Origin: JBHEBG01 sp046557915
GTDB lineage: Bacteria > Bacteroidota > Bacteroidia > Flavobacteriales > Flavobacteriaceae
Length of the DNA stretch: 64,000 nt
Direction of reading: 5' to 3'
Assembly: GCF_046557915.1 (NCBI RefSeq)
Contig: NZ_JBHEBG010000003.1
Location: forward strand, 539,943 to 603,942
The position numbers were made by a program, and so were the translations under genes. This document shows, piece by piece, positions 43,792-52,300 of the stretch (position 1 is its first letter; every line of letters starts with the position of its first letter). Below the pieces are notes generated by a model that was not told where the DNA came from, did not search any database, and was given only the letters and a program-made list of their open reading frames with translations.

Positions 43792-44607
43792 ATGCCGGAG
43801 ACCAAAAAAATTACCGAAACCCAATCAAATTATAATGATTTGGAGCAAATGGACACCATATCCATCCTAAAGAACATGAATAGAGAGGATAAAAAGGTAG
43901 CAGACGCCGTTGCCTTGGTAATTCCTCAGATTACCAAACTAGTGGATGCATTGGAGGACCGTTTTAATAAAGGGGGGCGACTTTTTTACATTGGTGCGGG
44001 TACTAGTGGTAGATTGGGCATATTGGATGCTTCGGAGATTCCGCCTACATACGGCATGCCCCATGATAGGGTAATTGGACTTATTGCTGGGGGCGACTCT
44101 GCAATTCGCAAGGCCGTGGAGTTTGCAGAAGATGATATTGAACAGGCTTGGAAGGATCTTAGTGCATTTAAAATGAATAAAAATGATACCGTTGTGGGCA
44201 TAGCCGCTTCGGGTACTACACCTTATGTTATTGGCGGTGTAAGGGATGCCAAGGCGCATGGTCTGCTAACGGCTTGCATTACCAATAACCCACACTCTCC
44301 CTTATCAAAAGAGGCGGACATTTCCATGGAAGTAAATGTAGGTCCGGAATTTGTTACGGGTAGTACCCGAATGAAAAGTGGTACTTCGCAGAAGATGGTG
44401 TTGAATATGATCTCTACCGCCCTAATGATTAAAATAGGCCGGGTAAAGGGCAACAAAATGGTAAACATGCAACTTAGCAATAACAAGTTGGTGGATCGTG
44501 GAGCCCGATATTTGATAGAAGAATTGAATGTCGGTTATGAAGAGGCCGAAGAGCTGTTAAAACTTTACGGCTCCGTAAAGAAAGCCATGGACGCGAAAGG
44601 GAAGTAA
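43792..44607 (+). CDS. murQ: N-acetylmuramic acid 6-phosphate etherase
   Basis: SIS-domain lyase of 271 residues that cleaves the lactyl ether of MurNAc-6-phosphate to give GlcNAc-6-phosphate and D-lactate. Signature: YIGAGTSGRLGILDASEIPP near 64-83, LIAGGDSAIRKAVEFAEDD near 99, GIAASGTTPYVIGGV near 141 and VTGSTRMKSGTSQKMVLNM near 186-204. The product of AnmK, encoded on the other strand nearby, is its substrate. It forms an operon with the regulator and overlaps no terminator; the cytochrome c gene converges one base away. Confidence 0.96.
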   Translation: MPETKKITETQSNYNDLEQMDTISILKNMNREDKKVADAVALVIPQITKLVDALEDRFNKGGRLFYIGAGTSGRLGILDASEIPPTYGMPHDRVIGLIAGGDSAIRKAVEFAEDDIEQAWKDLSAFKMNKNDTVVGIAASGTTPYVIGGVRDAKAHGLLTACITNNPHSPLSKEADISMEVNVGPEFVTGSTRMKSGTSQKMVLNMISTALMIKIGRVKGNKMVNMQLSNNKLVDRGARYLIEELNVGYEEAEELLKLYGSVKKAMDAKGK

Positions 44608-44608
44608 A

Positions 44609-45013
44609 TTACTTTTTTGTAAGAAGTATCACCTCTTCCGGAGTCACTATTTTATCGTTTTTATTTCCCCAAGAATTTGAAATATAGTTCATTACATCGG
44701 CTACTTCATCGTCCGTTAGTCCCATAGGCATCATGGTGTTGTCATAGGCCACGCCGTTGACCGTTATTGGTCCCCGTTGTCCGTTTTTTATACCTATTAT
44801 ACTCTTCTCTCTATTGTTACGGAGGTAGTCGGAATTGGCCAAAGGAGGAAAAACACCTTCTACCCCTTCTCCTTTTGCCAAATGGCACGTAATACAGAAA
44901 TCGGCATAGATTTCACTTCCCCGCTCCATACTTTCTGCCAGTTGTTTGTCTTGAAAAAGAAACAGGGAAACCCCCGCCATAAGAGATAGGTAAAGGAATA
45001 CGAATAACTTCAT
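44609..45013 (-). CDS. Mono-haem c-type cytochrome
   Basis: Small exported electron carrier of 134 residues. The signal segment FLYLSLMAGVSLFLF (about 5-19) is followed by the haem motif CITCHLAKGEG (CxxCH near residue 40) and the axial Met probably in NTMMPMGLTDDEVADVMNYI near 91-112. It is 32 bases downstream of the PQQ-type dehydrogenase on the same strand and is a plausible electron acceptor for it. Confidence 0.9.
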   Translation of the reverse strand: MKLFVFLYLSLMAGVSLFLFQDKQLAESMERGSEIYADFCITCHLAKGEGVEGVFPPLANSDYLRNNREKSIIGIKNGQRGPITVNGVAYDNTMMPMGLTDDEVADVMNYISNSWGNKNDKIVTPEEVILLTKK

Positions 45014-45045
45014 TTTAGCACAGTTTTATTAAATAATGCGGAATC

Positions 45046-46167
45046 TTAAGATTTAGGAACCAGTTTGTAAATGCCTTTTCCTTCAACGGCAACATAAACA
45101 AGTCCGTCCGGGCCCTGGCGTACGTTACGGACCCTACCAATGTCGTCCATTAATTTTTCCCTTCGTACCACTTTGTTGTCTTCCAAGACCTGGCGTTCCA
45201 AATATTCGAATACCAATGACCCCACAAGTAAACTTCCTTGCCAGCCTTCATAATTTTCCGTGGTTACGAAAGTCATGCCACTAGGTGCAATGGAAGGTAC
45301 CCAATAATGCATGGGCTGTTCCATACCATCTTTTTCTGTGATATCGGTAATGGGAGTACCACTGTAGTTGATACCATAGGTAATTACTGGCCAACCGTAA
45401 TTTTTCCCTTTTTCGAGGATGTTTATTTCATCACCCCCTCTAGGACCATGTTCATGATCCCATAACTTTCCGGTTTCCGGATTTTTTACAAGGCCTTGTG
45501 GGTTTCTATGTCCATAGGTAAAAATAGCGGTTTTTGCCCCTGTTTCGTCCACAAAGGGATTATCAGTGGGGATACGGCCATCATCGTGCAGTCTGTATAT
45601 TTTACCACCATCTAGCGTAATATCCTGGGGGTTTACATCGCGGTTTCCACGGTCTCCAACAGAAAAATACAAATATCCTTCATTATCAAACTCTATTCTA
45701 GAACCATAATGCTGTCCCTTTGTGGTATTTGGAGTTGCTTTATATAGTAATTCTTTGTCCGTTAGCGCGTTATCTTTCAATTTTGCCCTAATAATGGCTG
45801 TATTTCCACCCTTTTCACCACCTTCTTGCGATGAGTAGGAAAGATAAAGCCATCCATTGTCTTGGTATTGCGGATGTACTTCAATATCTAACAATCCTCC
45901 TTGTCCTCTAACGTAAACCTCAGGGACATTGGCAATATTTGTCTTTTTTCCCTCTTTAAAATGAATTAATTCACCACTTTTTTCCGTAATGAGTAAGCTA
46001 CCGTCGGGTAGGAACGCCATGCCCCATGGAATCTGTAGCTGATCGACGAACAGTTCAGCGATAAAAACATCCTTTGATGGTCTATGTACATCATTATCAG
46101 CACTCTGTGCGCAAGCAGAATTGAGTATTACAACGAAAAAATAAAGAAACAACATACTTTTTTTCAT
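45046..46167 (-). CDS. PQQ-dependent sugar dehydrogenase (soluble aldose dehydrogenase-like)
   Basis: Six-bladed beta-propeller of 373 residues, of the soluble glucose/sorbosone dehydrogenase family. N-terminal export signal LFLYFFVVILNSACAQ. Motifs: IPWGMAFLPDGSLLITEKSG near 46-65, YVRGQGGLLDIEVHPQY near 84, SRIEFDNEGYLYFSVGDRG near 156, FTYGHRNPQGLVKNPETG near 216, HEHGPRGGDEINILEKGKNY near 239-258 and VGRVRN-type sequence near the end. Substrate cannot be told. PQQ synthesis genes are not in the window, so cofactor may come from elsewhere. Confidence 0.9.
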   Translation of the reverse strand: MKKSMLFLYFFVVILNSACAQSADNDVHRPSKDVFIAELFVDQLQIPWGMAFLPDGSLLITEKSGELIHFKEGKKTNIANVPEVYVRGQGGLLDIEVHPQYQDNGWLYLSYSSQEGGEKGGNTAIIRAKLKDNALTDKELLYKATPNTTKGQHYGSRIEFDNEGYLYFSVGDRGNRDVNPQDITLDGGKIYRLHDDGRIPTDNPFVDETGAKTAIFTYGHRNPQGLVKNPETGKLWDHEHGPRGGDEINILEKGKNYGWPVITYGINYSGTPITDITEKDGMEQPMHYWVPSIAPSGMTFVTTENYEGWQGSLLVGSLVFEYLERQVLEDNKVVRREKLMDDIGRVRNVRQGPDGLVYVAVEGKGIYKLVPKS

Positions 46168-46304
46168 AACTTGACGTTAAAATATTAATATAATAGTAGC
46201 CTAAAGGCCTAAAGATAAAGAGAAAATATAAGTTTAAACAATTACACTAAAGGATATTATTGACCCCAAATCGAGAATGTTCTTGCTATAATTCGACTTA
46301 ACCT

Positions 46305-49300
46305 ATGCTCCCAAAAAAAACAAGGCATCTTTTGTATGCCGTGCTGTTGATAGCAATATCGATAGTATCTACCTCGGCAATAGCAAATACCGAAGTTTAC
46401 GAGCTCATCTCTGAAGTAACAGCTGCTATTGGGGATACTACCTCTAAAGCGGATGGTCTTACCAATACTGAACATACGCTTAAATCTTCGAGTGTTTCAA
46501 ATGTAAAAAAGACTGATAGATCAGGGGCTTTTAGTGCGCCCATGTTCATGACTATCATTCAAGGTGCGGATGAAGAAGTGATCTGCCCTAATGATGGAAG
46601 TACCGTAGCAAAGTTTTTTCTTTGCGGTACAAGCGATGTACGTACAATTTCCCTCAGTCAAAGTGGGGGGTCTTACCAATGGCAGCAATTAGACGGGTCT
46701 TGTGCCTCTTCGGTACTGGATGATTGTGCCAATACCGACACCTCGTGTTACAATACAGTGGGTACGGGAGCTACCTACAACCTAAGCTCCGCAGGAGAAT
46801 TTAGGGTACGTGTAGGTTCTGGCCAATTTTTTTACTTTAAATCGTCCCTAAACCCATTAAACCCACAGCTGATTCATGAGGATATAGAATGTGGTAACCC
46901 GGGAAGGGTAGAAATTACCAATGTTCCTGCCGGATACGAATACAGCCTAAACAACTCTGCAGGTCCTTACCAAGACGATCCATACTTTGATATTTCCACC
47001 CCCGGAAGCTATATGGTATGGGTACGGTTAAAAAACGTATCGGCCAGTGCATGTTTGTTTCCTTCCAATTCGGTGAATGTATTGGATTTAAATATGTCCG
47101 TGTCTGTAGTAGCAAACGATATTCTTTGTAGTGGAGAGTTGGGAAGTATAGATGTAACGGTTTCGGGAGTACCGGGATTCTATACCTATCGACTTATAAA
47201 ATCTGGAGTAACTGTAGATACATTTGGTCCTGATGCAGCCTCAAACTATTCCTTTCTTAACGTAAGCCCCGGTACCTATAGCATTCGTGTTGAAACAAAC
47301 AATTGTTCAGAATTGGTAACATTGGACAATCTTGGCGTACCTATCAATATTGGTAACGGTATAAGCCCGCTAGCGGTTTCGGCTACAGCTTCCGATAGTT
47401 TTGGATGTGGAGCAACGTCAGTGGATGTAACAATAGACACCTCTGGCGGAACAGGTCCTTACCGATATAGTTTAAATGGTGGAGCTACCTTTAGCACTAC
47501 CTATGATCCAACAACAACCTTTACGGTAAGCACTTCGGGAACTTATCCAATTTTGGTGGAGGATGCCAACGGTTGTACTAAAGATGCTTCTGTAGATGTT
47601 TTGGATATACCACCACCTGTGTTTAACATCATACCCGAAGATGCCAATTGCGGTGGAGCCAATGACGGTAGAATTACCGTTGACGTAACTAGTGGAAATG
47701 GTTATAATTTAGAGTTTAGTATTGATAACGGTACTAGTTTTCAGACCAGTAATATTTTCAATGACTTGGCACCTACAACCTATGATGTTGTAGTGCGTTA
47801 TCAGCAAGGAGCTTTTGTTTGTAGTACAGCACCAATAAACGTTGCCATAGGTACCCCTTCCTTAATTACAGCTACTGCTATTGAGGATAGTGCACCTTCC
47901 TGTGCCAATGAAACAGGGGGTCAAATTACAATCTCCGGAACTTCTGGAGGAGTTGGTCCGTATGAGTTTAATATAGGTGCCGGATTTGGGGCTACCAACG
48001 TATTTACCAATCTAGGTGTAGGTACTTATATCCCCCAAATTAGGGATGCCAACGATTGTGTGGAAAGTTTGCCACCAATAGTTTTTAATGCTTTGGACAA
48101 ACCAACCGATTTGGATTTTACCGTATCGAGCATCGATTGTGTCACAAGTACGGCTTCAGTAACCTTGGCTGTAACTGATGGTACCGCTCCTTACACTTAC
48201 GAAATTATAGCTCCTGCGGGAAGTGCAATCAATAACGCTGGAAACCCTGTATTTACTGGATTAGGTCTAGGTACTTACACTTTTAGGGTTACCGATAATG
48301 TTGGTTGCTCCTATGATGAAAACTTTGCAATTACGGATATCAGTTCTATTGGCGCTACAGCACAGCAGACCCAGGTGGTACGTTGTGTGGGCGAAAGTAA
48401 CGGCGAAGGACGTTTCTTGGTCGATGGATTTGATACGACCTACAGTTATCAAATCGATGCCGGACCTGTTTTTACAGGGGAAACCAATGGGATAATACCG
48501 CTTACCAATTTAGCGGCTGGTAGTTATACTATATCAGTTACCGATGAGGGAACTAATTGTACCGATACCGCCACCTTGGTAATACAAGAACCAAGTGTAG
48601 CCTTTGCCATTGATAATTTGGCGGTAACACCAATGAGCTGTCAGAACGGAAATATTGGTAGCGTAACCATTAATACCGTTGGTGGTTGGGGAGGTAATAG
48701 ATATTCACTAACACAACCCGATGGTTCCCCACGAGGGCCGAAGAACGGAAATACCTTTTCCGGTCTTTCCTTAGATGGTTTATACCAAGTAAGTGTTACC
48801 GATACCAATGGATGTACCATAACGGATAGTTTTACCCTTACTGTGTTGGAATCGCCGGTATTGGCCTTGGATGCAGCTACAGATTATTGTTATGATAATG
48901 TTGATGCGGCCACCATAGTGGTGAATGCAACTTTGGGTGCGCTACCCTATCAGTATCGGGTAAATGGAGGTCCTTTGGGGGCTAGTAATAGCTTTGGTGG
49001 ACTTACACCAGGAACATACAACGTGGAAGTAGTGGATGCAAACGACTGTAGGGACAATGTTTCGGTAACCATTGCACCGGAAATAACCGCAACAGCCATG
49101 ATAACAAGAGAGCTTAACTGTGGTGTTCTACCCGCTCAGATACGTGTAGATATTAGCAACGGCTATCCTTCCGGGGGTAACTATGATATATACGAAGTAA
49201 GTATAAATGGAGCGCCCTATACTACGGATTCTAATAATATAACCGGTAATTCGTTCGTTTACGACATACCAAATGATGGCTCAATATTGACTCCTACTAC

Positions 49301-52300
49301 TTTTCAATTTGAAGTATATGATAGTAGGGGATGTGTTGCTCAGACTAATGAAGTAACCATTTCCCCTCCAGAGACCATAGCGGGAACGGCTTTGGGAACA
49401 GATACCGTATGTGGTGATCTTAATAGTGGTACCGTAACGGTTACCGCTGACACCACGCAAGGTGTACCACCTTATGAGTACAGTAACGATGGAGGTGCCA
49501 CCTTTGGAACCCAAAATGTATTCTCTGGTTATGCGCCTGGTACCTACACGGACTTTATGGTTAGGGACAGTAGGCAATGTATCAGTCCTCTTCTTTCAGC
49601 AACAATTGCTGCAAGCGTACCCGTAGATGCAACCATCGCGGTTACAGATGCTGTCTGTTCTGCGGGAGCTGTACTAGGTACTATTGATGTTACCAACGTT
49701 ACTAACGGAACCCCTGATTTTACCTATACACTGTTGGATATTAGCGGTGCCGTTATAGGTACGGTTGGTCCTACAGCCGCTACTACGGCTAGTTTTCCAA
49801 ATGTTCCTACAGGTGTTTACACGGTAGTTACAACAGATGCAGCAGGATGTGAGGACAGGGATACGGTAACTGTAGATCAAAACACCATAGATTTAGTTCC
49901 TGTAGCTACCACAACGCCGCCGGATTGTACTACCGCATTTACATACATTGTTGATATCATAGGTGGTACACCTCCTTATCAAATAGGACTGGTCGGTGGT
50001 CCTTTGGGCCCGCCTAACGTGGATGTGAATACACACGATTTTACCGGTCAGATTGCTTTTGGTATTACTTATTTCGTAGAAGTGGTAGATGCTTTGGGTT
50101 GTAGGTATATAGAAAGGATAGATCCTATAGGAGGGCCAGATCCGGTTGCCATAGTGGCAACAGGAACTACCGCATCCTGTAGTCCTGCGGGTACGGGGGA
50201 AATAACATTTACGGTAAGCGGAATATCATCCAACCCTGGTGATTTTACCGTTACCTTAATAGATACCGATACGGGGGCAATAATAGGAGCTCCTATGGTA
50301 TTCACCAATGAGCCTATACCTTATAATGGAAGCTTTACTGGTCTACCAGCCGGTAATTACCAAATATTGGTGCAAGACAACAATACAAGTTGTAGCGGTA
50401 GTGATTTGGTAACCATTATTGAAGATATCCCTACATTGGTAGTAGATAATAACCAACTTGCCAATTGTTTTGTTGGTGCATTGGTTACCGTTAGAGGAAA
50501 TGGCGGTACAGGACCTTATGGATTTGCCTATGTGCCTTCTGGCGACCCGGCACCCACCGTTTTTACCACGGAGACAACCTATGAAATAGCAGGTCCTTAC
50601 CCAGCAACGTACGACTTTTACGTTGAGGATGCCAATGGATGTATCAACAGTACCCCAGTTACGGTAGATACTGATCCGGGTGTTCCCCCTCCCACGGTAG
50701 ACGTTATTAACCAATGTACGGCAGTGGCCAATTATACTATTAATGTTACCGGACCTTTAAGTACAGGAAGCGGACTACCAAATGAAACCTTCGAATATGA
50801 TATAGGTGGTGGTTTTCAAAGTAGCCCTAATTTTACCGTACCTAATCCGGGAGATTATACCATTGTGGTTAGAAATGGCTATGGATGTCCAAATACTGTG
50901 GTGGCTCGCGTTTTCGATTTCTTTGCGATTACTGCCAGTGCAACCTCGGAACCAACATGTAATGCCGGTGATGGCACCATTACTATTAATACAACCGGAG
51001 GTAGCGGTAATTTCCAATTTGATTTGGATGACGGTACCAACCCCATTGTAACACAGGTAAACAATCCGATATTCACCAATTTATTTCCTGGTAACTATTC
51101 TATTTTGGTTACCGATCTGGATTCCAATACGGCACCTTTGTGTACCGATGTTGCTACTGTGGATGTTACTATAGTAGACAGCCCAGTAATTACGGCCACT
51201 CCAAAAAACGATATTACCTGTAACGGAGCAAATGACGGAAATATCTCTGTGGAGCTACAACCTGGCTCAGACACCGATACCCCTTTAACGTATACACTCT
51301 ATATAGGAGCTAGCACCACACCATTCAGAGGACCGCAAGCTACCGCCATATTCGATAACTTAGGTCCTGGAACTTATCAGGTGGGCGTAGAGTCTAACAG
51401 AGGTTGTACTGATCGTTCGGGAGATGTCACCATTATTGAACCTTCCGTATTGCAGATAGCTACCGCAAACACTGTATTCACCTGTGATCCAAGTAACAAC
51501 AGGTTTAATACGGCTACAATTACCGTCTTTACCGATACAAATGGAGATGGTACCGGGGCAAACACAGGTACCGCACCCTATACATATAGTATGAACGATG
51601 GTACCCCAGCTTTTGACGGTACTAATTTTCAGGTAAGCAATACCTTTGAAATAATTGACAATGGGGCTACCCAGAATATTATCATTACTGCTAGGGATCA
51701 AAATGGTTGTGAGATAACCGATACGGTTGTTCTTAACCCACCAAACGATCTTACCTTCAGTTTTAACGTTAACTCTATTACTTGTGCTGCAGATGGTATA
51801 AGTGTAAACCCAGGTACTATCGATATAATCATTAACGAAGGAGCGGGTAATTACGACGTGGAAATATTACCGTTAGGAACAGAGCCCGCCAGAAATTCTG
51901 GAGGTACGGATCGTGTTACCTGGGATATAAGCACTCCAGGAGATTATATATTCGCCGTAACCGATATTGGCAATGGCGGATGTACCTACCTTACCCCAGT
52001 GGTAAACATGCCAGAGTACAACAATATAGAAGCTCTTATCGCCGAAGTAAGCCCGGTAACTTGTTTTAATGGAAATGATGGTGAAATTAGCATAACGATC
52101 AATAACTACACCGGACGTTACAACTACGAGGTATTCTCTAGGGATAATACCGGGGTGGAAACCACTACAGGAGTATCGGGTAGTTTTGACACCACGGCAC
52201 CTATAAACACACCAGAAATTATAGGGGGCTTGCCAGCAGGTAATTTAGTGGTACGTGTAGAAGCAATAAGTACACCTTTTTGTGATGTAGTAAGTAATGT

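Noticed and set aside
44601..44625. Hairpin between murQ and the cytochrome gene (AAGTAAATTACTTTTTTG)
   Set aside because: The stem is short, AT-only and overlaps both stop codons; it is too weak to call a terminator.
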